A DNA stretch of 64,000 bases, taken from Parietaria judaica (Eukaryota > Streptophyta > Magnoliopsida > Rosales > Urticaceae). The notes below the pieces were generated by a model, which did not search any database, was not told where the DNA came from, and was given only the letters and a program-made list of their open reading frames with translations. The DNA is taken from assembly GCA_954871525.1 (NCBI GenBank), contig OX940864.1, positions 23,120,001-23,184,000 of the forward strand, read 5' to 3'. Shown here in pieces: positions 12,134 to 22,732 of the stretch; the stretch's first letter is position 1; every line of letters starts with the position of its first letter. Both the position numbers and the translations under genes were made by a program.

Positions 12134-12916
12134 CCCGAAGCTGAAGAAGTTGGAACTGAGATTCGATTGATGGTGGAAAGGCCAAAGAAATCTGCAGATA
12201 TTTGTATGGAGAGATGAGAATCAAAGGGACGATGCGCAACGAAGGAGCGAATAGAGAGAGATTGGGTGTGTGTGTTCTCCGTGCTCTGAAAAGTGCAAGC
12301 AAGAGATGTGGGACCCACTTCGGATAGAGTTGACAAATCATACTTATTTTTGTCCAATCGTAGCGGAGTTAAGTATACTGTCAGTAAAATAGAATATGGA
12401 ATTTTGCATTTCTACTCCAAAATTGATCTCCTTGAGCTTCTTAAAACATGGAATTTTGCCGGCCAATGGTTATGATTTAGAGTTACTAGCGGTAAAAGTA
12501 TTTAAATATTGTAATTAAATGTGGCCTTGACAATTTTAATCAAGCCAATTTATTCCATTATCGATTTACGAAAAAAAAAAAGATTAGAATTTAATTTATG
12601 AACAAGTTTGTGACAAAAGGAAGAATATTGAAAAGTAAGTGGCACTTCTTCTAGTATTGGGGATTTTGAAAAAATCTTGAAAGAGAAGAACTTGCTAAAT
12701 ATTATTTTTGCACAAGCGTCGCCAAGCCAATTTTGATTTTTTCTTGATAAATTTACTTGAAATTAGTACAATTTTAGTTATGTTAGCCACTAAAAATATA
12801 CGTCAAACTTTAATAATTTTGCCATTATTAATAAATTGGGTTAATTGAGGCAAAAATACCTAATATTTGGCCATATTCTCTGATAGGTACCCAACCTCAA
12901 TAAATATATACGAAAA
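12134..12916. other. ELF3 5' leader and promoter region
   Basis: Sequence upstream of the ELF3 ATG. The first ~170 bp is CT-rich on the gene strand and probably leader. The remainder is AT-rich with no supported gene. Frames at 12130-12475 are antisense or leader shadows. From about 12841 the sequence resembles the AAAATACC-type dispersed repeats seen elsewhere in the window. Confidence 0.5.
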
Positions 12917-13977
12917 CAAGGTTTAAAATGCCGCTTGCCAATTTCGTTTCGCATTTTCCGTTTTAAGGATATATCGCTTGCCGATGGGTATGTCGATGGG
13001 CAAATCGTAAAAAAAGGGCATGCCACATACCGCATATACCGCACTTTTCGCATGGGCATACCGCATGCCGATGGGGTTTTCGACGGATATTTTGTAAAAA
13101 ATATTTGAGTATTTAAGCAAGATATTTATATAGGTTCAAAACTACATATTTAATAAAAACAAGACATAATTGTATACAACAAAAACACATTTGTAACTTA
13201 AATATGTAGGTGTGAAATGTATAATATTAAGTCACTTTATTAGTTTAAGTGTATAATATTAAGTCAAATTATTTTGTGAAGTGAATATGTATGTTAATTA
13301 AGTGTGTAATATTAAGTGAATATGCATGTTAATTGTATATGTATGTTAACAAATTTAATATTAGTTGAAGTGTATAATATTAAATGAATATGTATATTAA
13401 GTGTATATGTATGTTAGGTGAAGTTAATATGTATGTTAAGTGTATAATATTAAGTTAAATTATTAGGTGAAGTGTATGTGTATGTGTATGTTAAGTGTGA
13501 ATGTGTGATATTAGTTGAATAACAAAAAGTCCCACATTGATAGATGACAAGAGTTTGGTGATGTTTATATACCAAATATTAGGTACAAGGGTTTGGGCCC
13601 TTCGGGTCATAGGATTTTGTGTATGGGGAATGACTCACACAAATGTTACACCACATGCGCGCGCCACCGCCGTCCGTCCGACCGGACGTGACGGGGTGGG
13701 GTGGGGTGCTCTTGTGTGAGTATAATTATTTTTGCCGAAAGTTTAATTGGTATTTTTGCCGAAAACTATCAGAAATTTAATTTTTTTGCGAAATTCCAAC
13801 CATTTTTCGCACATTTTACACACAAAAACGAAAAACAAAATTCCATCCACGTGCCTATGCGAATTTCGCGAAAAATGGTAAAAATCCAGCGAAACGACAA
13901 GGCTTTTGTTTCGCATACCTCCGAAAAACGAAAACCGGCACGAATTTCGCTCGGTTTTCGCGACATTTCATACCTTG
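12917..13977. mobile_element. Non-autonomous hAT-like DNA element, ~1.06 kb
   Basis: The ends are inverted: CAAGGTTTAAAATGCCGC at the left and, read inward from the right, CAAGGTATGAAATGTCGC, differing at 4 of 18 positions. Flanks are TACGAAAA (12909-12916) and GACGAAAG (13978-13985), sharing ACGAAA, which fits a decayed 8-bp hAT target duplication. Subterminal parts are full of GCGAAAA/TTTTCGC and GCCGAAAA repeats in both orientations. The centre is an AT-rich degenerate tandem array. No transposase is encoded. Confidence 0.6.
13205..13515. repeat. Degenerate tandem array of TGTATAATATTAAGT-type units
   Basis: Repeated variants of GTGTATAATATTAAGT and ATATGTATGTTAA alternate for about 300 bp in the middle of the hAT-like element. 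The unit is irregular (roughly 20-45 bp). There is no coding potential. Confidence 0.7.
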
Positions 13978-14159
13978 GACGAAAGTACCTAACGTCACAC
14001 TTTTGTTGCCGACCAACTAACGTCTTTAGACACCTGCCTATGTGGTCGTTAGGGTGTCTCATGTGACGTGCCAGGTGGCACAAGCCGCCACGTGGCCAAA
14101 GGTTGGGTACTTTCGCCGCCACGTGGAATTTTTTTAAATAATTTTTTTCTTTCTAGTTG

Positions 14160-14835
14160 GCCCACATATTTTAATCGATAAAAACGCGAGGTTTTTTTAG
14201 AGAGGTTCGTCCGAATGCGGTAGTTGACTACGTCCTCTGTAAGTTTATTGAAAGTGAAAAAACCGACCAGAATCATAAGCCGATTCCGATTGATAGAAAA
14301 AGATGAAAACACTCAGAAAGTAAAAATCCTCACAACTCTATTCTCTCTAGTGATGCTTGCGTGCGTATGACTGAGTTTTCCCTTTGTATTTATTGACTTC
14401 TATTTCTGCCCGTTGGAGCGTTATCTTGAAAGTTGTAGAAGTGACTTCGAGTTCGGTGTTTGACTTGCTACCGAGGTGACGCGTGGGCCATTACTTGCGA
14501 GAGTTGCGTTGTGTTGAACTTAACTTGGTTGAAAAGGCGGTTTGAACTTGGTCGTGGCGGCTTTTCTGGTCGGGGTTTCTAAGCATTGAATGGAGCTTTG
14601 AATACAGGAACTTGTGGACTCTTTCAGTCCGGGATCAAGCGTGGCTTTGGGCCAAAAATCTTGTTCGGGCCCGGGCCATGTATTTCTTCTTAGTGGGCCT
14701 CAATCTATTTTCGTGGAGGTTCATTATCATGAATACTACATTTTATTCATGTACTTTGGTCTTAATTATTTGGACCGCAAATTTAATTAACGTGACTTGA
14801 TCGTTTCTTAATTGGAATGAATTTACACATCAACA
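14160..14835 (-). repeat. Tat-type LTR fragment on the minus strand
   Basis: Read on the minus strand from 14835, the sequence starts TGTTGATGTG, like the LTR starts at 35725, 59468 and 63985. Further in it has GTAGTCAACTACCGC followed by GAACCTCT-TAAAAAA, matching the LTR at 35725-36694 near 36476. A TATA-like element (CAATAAATACAAAG on the minus strand) precedes it. The 3' end of this LTR is not clear, so it is probably a truncated solo LTR. The frame at 14612-14800 is unsupported. Confidence 0.5.
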
Positions 14836-15336
14836 ACAGTGTTTGTTAGGACATGTGATGCAAAATGAAGTAGAAAATGGAATTGTCGGATGGAAATGGT
14901 CTAAGGATTTGCATAACTCCTGCCTTCTCAACTAAGAAAGACAAAAACAATTCTCCTCAATGAAGAAAAATCAAAAGGTTTGATGATTTTTATATTTATG
15001 CATCTATTGAAGTCTTAGTTATCAATAAAGACTCATCAATAGCTTTTGGTCAACTAATATATTAGGGTTATTACTGGAAATAATGAACAACTTCTGGTCA
15101 ACAAGGTGATATGCATCCAACGTTCCAAAATGCTGGAAAAAAATATATTAACGTGCGTTGACTATAAAATCCGTTAATTTTTCTTTTAAGAACATTAAGT
15201 GCTGTTTATGCGGCATATTAGACTCGCCAAGTGGCGTTCCACGTGGGCTAAAAGTTGTCAAGTGTAACTCACTAATTATTTGTGGCATAAGTAGTTAAAA
15301 GTATCAATTTTTTAACATCAAAAGTACCAATTTTTT
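14836..15336. other. No supported gene
   Basis: AT-rich sequence between a Tat-type LTR fragment and a foldback element. I see no domain, RNA gene or element end. Confidence 0.5.
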
Positions 15337-15875
15337 TTAGCATTATAAGTACCATTTTTGTAAATGACACCTATTTATTTTTAGCGGTAAAAGTACAATT
15401 TTTTTTGGATCGCCTCGCTCAAATGGAATTGACCCACTAACTTTTTGGTCGATAAAAGTACCATTGTTTAGCTTATACAAATTTTTTTAGCGGTAAAAGT
15501 ACTAATTTTTTAGTCTCTCTATAATTATCCTAATATGAAGGTCTCCAGTTCGAACTCGAGCGAAGCCAATGTCCCCAAACTTTTTATGCCAAAATTCTTT
15601 TAAATGGATTTTAATTGTCTAGGTATTTTTAACAAATACATTTATTTTTTGAAAGGTTGGCGATAAAGTTATAATTGTCTAGTCTCTCTAAATATATAAT
15701 TATAGAGAGACTAGTAAATTAGTACTTTTGCCGCTAAATTTTTTTGTATAAGCTAAGCAATGGTACTTTTATCAACCAAAAAGTTGGTGGGTCAATTCCA
15801 TTTGAGTGAGACGACCCAAAAAAATTGATACTTTTATCATTAAAAAATAGGTTTCATTTAAAAATGGTAAAGATA
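15337..15875. mobile_element. Foldback (long inverted repeat) element
   Basis: The left arm (about 15337-15530) and right arm (about 15677-15875) are reverse complements. CTCAAATGGAATTGACCCAC in the left arm recurs inverted in the right as GTGGGTCAATTCCATTTGAG, and the flanking AAAAGTACCATTG and TAGCGGTAAAAGTAC blocks are also inverted. The ~150-bp spacer carries an AGTCTCTCTA...TAGAGAGACT palindrome. There is no coding capacity. Similar AAAAGTACC sequence near 46 and 51 kb suggests a family of foldback MITEs. Confidence 0.7.
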
Positions 15876-16286
15876 CTTTTACCGAACTTTCACTGTTAAA
15901 TTTTTTTGTGCTGTTACACGAGGCAATTCATGTTCACATTTTTGCAAACACTTTGAAATGCTAGGTGCATGCCATCCTCGTTGATAAAATGTTGTGTATT
16001 ATTGCCACCAATAACCTCTTATATTATTTTAATAAATGGAGGTAATTTTTTCTCGGTAATATATGGAGGTTGATAAAACTAAGGATCATGTTATCGTTTT
16101 GGCCGATAAATCGGTTTTCGTTGTCGATGTATTTATCAATGGAAAAGGTATAAATTATATAATATATCGCTATCAAACGTTATCGATACTTATTGATGGA
16201 TTAATCTTTTATCAATAGAAAAGATATAAAATATTTTTTATACATATAATTTACACTCATGTTTTAAAATCTTCAAAATTCTATAT
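15876..16286. other. No supported gene
   Basis: AT-rich flank between the foldback element and the solo LTR. The last five bases (TATAT, 16282-16286) match the five bases after the LTR. Confidence 0.5.
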
Positions 16287-17712
16287 TGTTGGACATGTGT
16301 CCTTAAACAAGCTGTCATTTCCCTAATAGTAAAAGATTTTGACCAAAGTCGTTGAATAAAAAATGTTACTTATTATGTTAATCTTATTATAGTTTCTGGT
16401 AGAGTAAAATAGAGTGTTCCACAGTTCATAAAGGATGCAATTATTATTATTATCACAACCGAGTCAATGTGAGGAAGAATTAATAATCATAATAAATTAA
16501 CTTAAAATGTCCGTGACCTGATTAACTGGGTGAGAGCCCATTAATCGTATAAGGTCATTAATGTGACTAAGTGATAATCCTATTCTGGATTAAGTGTGTG
16601 TGTCACACTCAATATAAGTGCATTACGTATGAAGCGGCTTCATACTGGACTGGACCTGACTTAAACTCCGGAAGTTGTTACATAAGACCGTCACTGACAA
16701 CTTGGAGTTGAGTCACTAGTAGATGATCAAATGGATATTCGATCTAAGTCCTGAGTGACCTTGAGCCTGGACTGTTGACTTGATTGTTCTTTTATTTAAC
16801 TGTTAAAGAACACATTTTACCGTCGTTCCCAATGCTGCTATTTTAGGAACATGATAGTCAACAGATAAGGGTAGCTTGGTCATAGACACGGACATCACAT
16901 AGCTCTCTTCAGAGTCAAGATGATTCCCTTGGTTGTTAGTGGTGAAAAGTGAGAGGTACCCGAGTGCAACTTATGAATCAAAACCATAAGTGGGTTACTC
17001 ACAATATTACTAACTGAGTTAAGGATGAAAATACAATGAGAGGTAAAACGGTAAAAACTGCCTGCTCGTGTGTGGATCATTAAGTGAAAGATCAATTACC
17101 CGAATTTGATTGTGTCAATGGACACCTTGCTATGAAAGGAATAATATATATTGTGTCAGTAAAGAGTGCAGCTTCGGGTTTATAGTGGAATAACACCGAG
17201 GTTTGACGAACCACTAGCAGTTCGTTGGAGCTTTAGTGATACGGGTCCATGGCCCCCAGGATAGCTCCGGAACGGATGATACGTACGTGATTTAAACATT
17301 CGGTATGTTTTATCATTTGTCAAGATTCATAAAACTAGAGTCTGTGTCAGACCTTGGAAGTTTTATTTTTGACGTGACAAAAGTATCAAGGTTTGGTGCT
17401 GGAAATTTAACTGATAAAATAAAGTTGAATTTAGATTTTTCATCAACTGCAAAGTTGTCGGAAATTAAATTCTAAGAGACTTTGCTTTTGGAACCAAGTC
17501 ATTTCGACGTACGGTTTGCGATTTAGGGAATTTCCAAGTTTGCGATCGTTTTCGTAAGTATGTGAAATTTAATCTTATGTCACGAATTTAAATAGTGGTG
17601 TTGCATCATGACATTTAATGCGTGATATTGAGATCAGAGGATAATAATATAATTTAATTATTAATATTCTTATTAATAATTAATTAATAATTAATAGATT
17701 TATGTTATTTGA

Positions 17713-17716
<4 letters not shown>

Positions 17717-17754
<38 letters not shown>
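17717..17754. repeat. (TA)n microsatellite inside solo LTR A
   Basis: An uninterrupted TA run. In the second copy of this LTR the same place (about 28655-28690) has only short TA/ATATAT stretches, so the run expanded here after the copies diverged. Confidence 0.85.
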
Positions 17755-17757
<3 letters not shown>

Positions 17758-18243
17758 TGTGTAGAAATAATGCGGCCCAAGTAAATATGTGTAAGTTGGG
17801 CTTACATGAATTTGCTTGAATGTGGACTTTCCAAATACGCGGCAAAGTACCTATGTTTAGGTATCAATGAAAAAAAAACCTTGAAATTAATTTGGTTCAT
17901 TAGATCGGTGAAGTTTTATCTTAACCGTTGGATCATGACAATTAATTTGGAAAGCTAAATTCGAAAAATGACCTGGTGACCAAGCATGGATTTCGAATAT
18001 GGTTAATTAATTATATCCATTGGATTAGTTTAAGATTTAATCTTAACCATTGGATTGGAAATTAATTAATGGTATATATGAAAATGCAAAATTTGAGTTT
18101 AATATGATGGAGGTCGAATTCTATTACTTGGTAATCAAGTTTGGAGAGTTGATTTTATACTAAATCAATATGGTCTATTAGATTGGTTATGGAATTAATT
18201 CTAACCATTGGATCAAGCTTATTGATTTCAAAATTTCCATATA

Positions 18244-18547
18244 TGATGTAGATAAAGATACGAAGAACACGAAGAACGCGTCTTTGCGAGATAACACTCG
18301 ACTTTCTCAAGCAAAAGCTTAATTTTTATTTCATCATCAACTAAAACTTCACGTTGAGTTTGAGTACAATATAAAGAAAATAAGGAAGCAATAAATTTTG
18401 ATCTATTCTTCCTAAAATAAAAGGCAATCAAATAAGAGCATAAATGAAAAGAAATAAATACAAATAAAAGAGAATAAATCCTAGCATGAATTAAGGAGAT
18501 TTAGTTATCAAGTGTGATCTTTGTTTTTATTCACACGTTATTCATCA
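18244..18547 (-). repeat. 3' LTR of the nested mini-element (sense on minus)
   Basis: 304-bp copy that ends TTATTCATCA at its right edge. It overlaps the last codons of the internal open frame, which stops at 18531-18533. Confidence 0.9.
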
Positions 18548-19391
18548 TTCTCCCGCTGAGGAGAAAATTCGTCCTCGAATTTAGAGCATCCGTCGTTGTC
18601 GCAACTCCACCGCCATCACCGCGCTTGTGTCGGCGCCAAAGTCGTCGTCGTAAAACGACTTCCTTGGATATGAATTTCCCTCGAGGTTGCACAATGTCTT
18701 CGACGCTTCTCTTTCGTCCGTCATCGTAATGCGGGCGCCTCTTTGGATTACTACTTTCGATACCTCCGTTCTTGACATCCATGGTTGTGATCGACTTGAT
18801 TTTCAGAGCCTCGCTCGCGGTCAAACAGGATTCATGAACAAATATAAATATAGACGTACCACTCTTGAATTTATTCTTGTCATCTTCAGCCTTCTCATGC
18901 CCGGCCTCATCACCCTCGGCCTCCTCGTGCTCGGTCTCGTCACTTTCCGTGTTGTCATACACGACCTCGCCATACACGTTTTCGGCGTACTCCGCCTCGT
19001 CGTACACGGGATCTTCATACTCATCATACATGGGTTCGTCATACTCCGTCTCGCCGTAAATCGACTCGTCGTACACGGCCTCGCCGTTTTCCGCCTCATC
19101 GTACGTCGTTTCGTCGTACTCCGGGATAGCCACCTGGAACGCCTCTACCCATCGCGCATCTTCTGGGACCGCCTCACGTCGACGCATCGCGTGACCGTAG
19201 CCGCCAAAAATCTGCCCGAACAAGTTCGCTCGGTCCTCGGTGTCGGACTCGTCTCGGCGTCGTCGCTCCGTTTGATTCTGCATCATCGCAGCCATCTGAC
19301 GGATCAGCAATTCCACTTGAGCACGGAATCCGTCGACCTCTTCTCGTATCACCATATCCTCTACGAAAGCGTCTCGAACGGCTCGTTCCAT
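18531..19391 (-). CDS. Open frame of the mini-LTR element; acidic Tyr-Asp-Glu repeat protein
   Basis: From the ATG at 19391, the first after the PBS, the frame is open for 286 codons and stops inside the downstream LTR. The first ~75 residues (MERAVRDAFVED, VELLIRQMAAMMQNQTERRR) are amphipathic and look like the start of a plant retroelement gag. They are followed by about 75 residues of degenerate acidic repeats (YDEAE, YGETEYDEP, YDEYEDPVYDE, then ESDETEHEEAE) and a basic C-terminal third (RRRLWRRHKR). I recognise no enzyme domain or zinc knuckle. The function is unknown; a truncated gag-like protein is the simplest reading. The repeats are also visible as a 15-18-bp periodicity in the DNA. 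Confidence 0.6.
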   Translation of the reverse strand: MERAVRDAFVEDMVIREEVDGFRAQVELLIRQMAAMMQNQTERRRRDESDTEDRANLFGQIFGGYGHAMRRREAVPEDARWVEAFQVAIPEYDETTYDEAENGEAVYDESIYGETEYDEPMYDEYEDPVYDEAEYAENVYGEVVYDNTESDETEHEEAEGDEAGHEKAEDDKNKFKSGTSIFIFVHESCLTASEALKIKSITTMDVKNGGIESSNPKRRPHYDDGRKRSVEDIVQPRGKFISKEVVLRRRLWRRHKRGDGGGVATTTDALNSRTNFLLSGRMMNNV

Positions 19392-19415
19392 CGGTGCCTC
19401 TGCACAGAAACGAGT

Positions 19416-19428
19416 GGCTCTGATACCA
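19416..19428 (-). promoter_or_regulatory. Primer binding site, initiator tRNA-Met
   Basis: On the minus strand TGGTATCAGAGCC begins three bases after the LTR end. It is the standard PBS of many plant LTR retrotransposons, complementary to the 3' end of initiator tRNA-Met. It fixes the element's orientation as minus. Confidence 0.9.
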
Positions 19429-19430
19429 AC

Positions 19431-19734
19431 TGATGTAGATAAAGATACGAAGAACACGAAGAACGCGTCTTTGCGAGATAACACTCGACTTTCTCAAGCA
19501 AAAGCTTAATTTCTATTTCATCATCAATTAAAACTTCACGTTGAGTTTGAGTACAATATATAGAAAATAAGGAAGCAATAAATTTTGATCTATTCTTCCT
19601 AAAATAAAAGGCAATCAAATAAGAGCATAAATGAAAAGAAATAAATACAAATAAAAGAGAATAAATCCTAGCATGAATTAAGGAGATTTAGTTATCAAGT
19701 GTGATCTTTGTTTTTATTCACACGTTCTTCATCA
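19431..19734 (-). repeat. 5' LTR of the nested mini-element (sense on minus)
   Basis: 304-bp copy ending TTCTTCATCA at its right edge. It is near-identical to 18244-18547, with four differences by eye, and adjoins the PBS. Confidence 0.9.
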
Positions 19735-20359
19735 ATATACATGCATAAGGAATTCGAATTCTATTATATAAGGAACTGATTGAATAATTGATTTATTCAT
19801 ATTTTCCTTATTTGGTTAAATCCCTAATTAATCCTAACCCATTATAGAATTTGAAATTCATGCATGGAAGCTTCCCTATTGGCTTCTCCATGAGCCTATA
19901 AATACAAGGCTCATTCTACACATTTCACACACCTCTCCCCAGAGCAATAATTTGATCTCTTTCTTTCCCTCTAAAGTCTGCGAATTTCTTAGCTTCTGAT
20001 CTCTTTTTTCTGGTTCGGCTTAGTGAGACGTTGTTCGGCGAAGCCCTGCCCAGTTCAGAACGCGCAGCCGGAATCATCATCACCTGAGGTACGGCCTTAT
20101 GCATTGGGTCAATAAATGCAAACCTTTATTTACAGTTTATTTATTTCCTATAGACTAGATTATTAGTAATGAATTTATGAAAAAGTTAAATTAGTAATAA
20201 TTTATCAGATCTTGATATTGGTTATTATACGATGTTCAAATCGTTGAACGGGTAACAAGTTTTTCCGCTTTAAATATTTTTTAAATGTTACCCGGACGGC
20301 TTGACGGCATAAATCGTGATAATATTATCGGGAAACGTAATGAACTTCCTAACATATAT

Positions 20360-21289
20360 ATGTAAACAAAGTCTCACTCTCAAACACAAACATAGTATAT
20401 ATGATAATGTCTCAATTCTCAAACAACGACATCAGTCAACATAACATAAATCAAGTGTAAAACAAAACATAACCGAGTCTCAAACAAAGTCTCAAATTAA
20501 GTTGCGGATTGCTTCCCAACTGCCTTGGCTTACAAGATAAGTACTCCATTGTTTTTTTTTTTGAATGGGGTGGCACTATCGGCCAATGTTACAATGTACA
20601 CTCGCATGACTTAGATATATTCAGTTTAAGAACAGGTGTCACTATTGGCCAAGTTTACAATAATGTAAAGGGGGCACTTATTTTGAGTCTCATGAGGGTT
20701 TGAACCCATGACCTCTTGAATAGAGGAGTGGTGGAGTCACCATTTGGCCAAGCAAGCTTGGTTGATAAGTACTCCATTGTAAGGCAGGCAGTTGTGCAAA
20801 TGGTAGTCATATTTATCCTGATTCGTAAATGCTCTACGACAAAGATAGAGTGGATGTGTCCATTCCAAACCAAACACCACTTTCCCACACATGTGAAATA
20901 TGATCCCGAGAACAATTGGTAGTCATATTACATTAATAGTTTAAAAACCTATTTTTCTATTCAAAATGCGTGAATTTGTTTTTGCATAATGCCCTATATA
21001 TTATTCAAAACTAGGTTGATTAGGTGTCGATACACCATATAGACTATTTTTTTTTCTTTTTCATATTGCCCCATATATTTTATGGCATAGAGGCTTAAAC
21101 ATCGCTTATTCTTATGATATTTTAATAGCAATTTATGGTTTGAAATCTAATTCTTTGTTCAAAAAATCTAGAATTGCATTGTGACCCGTTTATCTTTGCA
21201 AACTAGGTCAATTAGATATTGATCCACAAAAGGACTTCCACATCACTTAATTCTTACCCTATATCATTTTATTATTATTATTATTGCGA
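20360..21289. other. No supported gene; contains a SINE-like unit
   Basis: AT-rich sequence right of the solo LTR, containing the tRNA-like unit at 20664-20764 and a preceding partial duplication (GGTGGCACTATCGGCCAA / GGTGTCACTATTGGCCAA). Frames at 20509-20922 are within these repeats. Confidence 0.5.
20664..20764 (-). repeat. tRNA-derived SINE-like unit, copy 1
   Basis: On the minus strand it has an A-box-like TGGCCAAATGGTGA and, about 35 bp later, a B-box-like GGGTTCAAACCC, as in a tRNA-related pol III promoter. It ends in a segment reading GTGCCCCCTTTACA. The same arrangement recurs at 46075-46172. It cannot be a functional tRNA gene, because the acceptor and anticodon arms do not fold cleanly. 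Confidence 0.55.
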
Positions 21290-21748
21290 TCGAGCTCGTG
21301 AAAAGTCTGATCTAGGAGCTCACAGTAATTGAGAGAATTTGATCTAGGAAAATAATAAAACATTAGTTGCAAAACTAATCTTATTTTCATTGTTAAGGAA
21401 GAACAAAAATATTGCTATCTTTTATGATTTTATGCGACATAAATAAATCTGATATTTTGAACATGTTTAAAGAGTTTAGAGCAATCGTTGAGAGGCAAAC
21501 ATGAAAACAAATCAAAAGACTATAATCTAATTGTTGTTGTGTAAAGATCATAAAACAAAATCATTTCTTAATTTACAACACTCGTAACTCTATATCATAG
21601 AATTAATAAAGAAAAATAAAAAAGTTCTAATAAAAATAATTAGGTACTCTATAATCAGTATTATTCATCACGCGTGAATTTGTTTCGGCAACATATGCTC
21701 TCACGAAAGGACTACTTATTTGCATACTCACAATGGTAGGTTTACATA

Positions 21749-21749
<1 letters not shown>

Positions 21750-21811
<62 letters not shown>
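21750..21811. repeat. (TA)n microsatellite
   Basis: About 31 uninterrupted TA units. The open frame through it is an artefact. Confidence 0.95.
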
Positions 21812-21814
<3 letters not shown>

Positions 21815-22508
21815 TTTTTTTTCTCTTCAAGATTCTCACATATTGTTATCATTGAAATAATATTATGAGTCAAGTTTACAAGATGTATTCGAATTATAAG
21901 ACATGTTCGCACTGTACAAAAAATTAACGCTATTTATCGAGACTATATATGTATACACTTTTTTTTTTCTGTGTCTCGTTAAAACTTAACTCGTGATATT
22001 CTCACAATGTCCTTTGGATCATATGAAATTATTACCGCGAATCATTTTCACCGCTCTACGTTTCTCGATGAGATATGGTATACTTAAAAGGGAAAATTAA
22101 GTGGTAAAAGACAGTGGCAGAGTTACATGGCACCAATGGGTGCACGTGCATACGCTCACTTAATTTTTTATTTTTATTTTTGGTTGTTGTTGTTTTGAAA
22201 ATATGGAAGAGCCTGTTTAAACTCTCTGAGCCTCCTGAGGCAGAGGGGGTGTAACTCAGGCGAGGAAAGAGCGCCTAAACACTATCATTAAACAAAGCTT
22301 CCTGGACAAAGACTGGAGAATTCTCAAACGAGCAAAACCCAAAGGTAATACTCTTACAAGTCAGACTACATAAGTGATAAGCGATAAATTTAGTGTTTCG
22401 AGGACGCAAATGAATTTGAACAAAAGAAAATAACCGTTGTTGTTCATTAATTGTGATTAAGGAAAAAAAATATAAGTTTTTTGTGGTTTAGGAGTAAAAA
22501 ATGACAAG

Positions 22509-22732
22509 AATATGAGCTTTTAGACCTTTATACGTTCTTGACCCGATAAATCTATTATACAATACTTTAAAAAATAACATTATAATTTAATTGTTTTAAT
22601 AATCGCTTCAATATGACCAGAATATGAGCTTTTAGACCTTTATACGTTCTTGACCCGATAAATCTATTATACAATACTTTAAAAAATAACATTATAATTT
22701 AATTGTTTTAATAATCGCTTCAATATGGTTCT
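22509..22732. repeat. 112-bp tandem duplication, apparently perfect
   Basis: The unit starting AATATGAGCTTTTAGACC at 22509 is repeated from 22621 with no difference that I can see until about 22727. This points to a recent duplication. It lies in non-coding DNA. Confidence 0.9.

Larger units (their letters stand above)
18244..19734 (-). mobile_element. Complete 1.49-kb non-autonomous LTR retrotransposon nested in solo LTR A
   Basis: Two 304-bp direct repeats (18244-18547 and 19431-19734) with TG...CA ends flank an 883-bp interior, and ATATA lies on both sides (18239-18243, 19735-19739). By eye the LTRs differ at four positions, about 98.7% identity, so the insertion is young. The minus strand is the sense strand: beside the 19431-19734 LTR is a PBS complementary to initiator tRNA-Met, and beside the other LTR a purine run (GCGGGAGAA) acts as PPT. 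Only one open frame is present, with no protease, RT or integrase. Size suggests a TRIM or small LARD-type element mobilised in trans. Confidence 0.9.
16287..20354 (+). mobile_element. Solo LTR (family A), interrupted by a nested mini-LTR element
   Basis: Starts TGTTGGACATG and ends CCTAACA, with the 5-bp flank TATAT on both sides (16282-16286, 20355-20359). Without the nested insertion it is about 2.57 kb. It is colinear with 27258-29937, sharing for example ATCTTATTATAGTTTCTGG, the CCTATAAATA promoter-like box followed by CTCATTCTACA, and GGTACGGCCTTATGCATTGG. There is no internal coding region or PBS next to it, so this is a solo LTR of a long-LTR element. TATAT is low-complexity, so the duplication is weaker evidence than the TG...CA ends and the second copy. 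Confidence 0.7.

Noticed and set aside
18865..19433. Leu/Val-rich plus-strand frame of 248 codons opposite the mini-element frame
   Set aside because: PBS and PPT put the sense strand on minus, and the plus frame is the mirror of the Tyr-Asp-Glu repeat with no membrane-protein family resemblance.
20664..20764. tRNA gene on the minus strand
   Set aside because: A- and B-box-like motifs are present, but no consistent acceptor stem or anticodon arm can be drawn, and a near copy exists at 46 kb. A SINE-like origin fits better.
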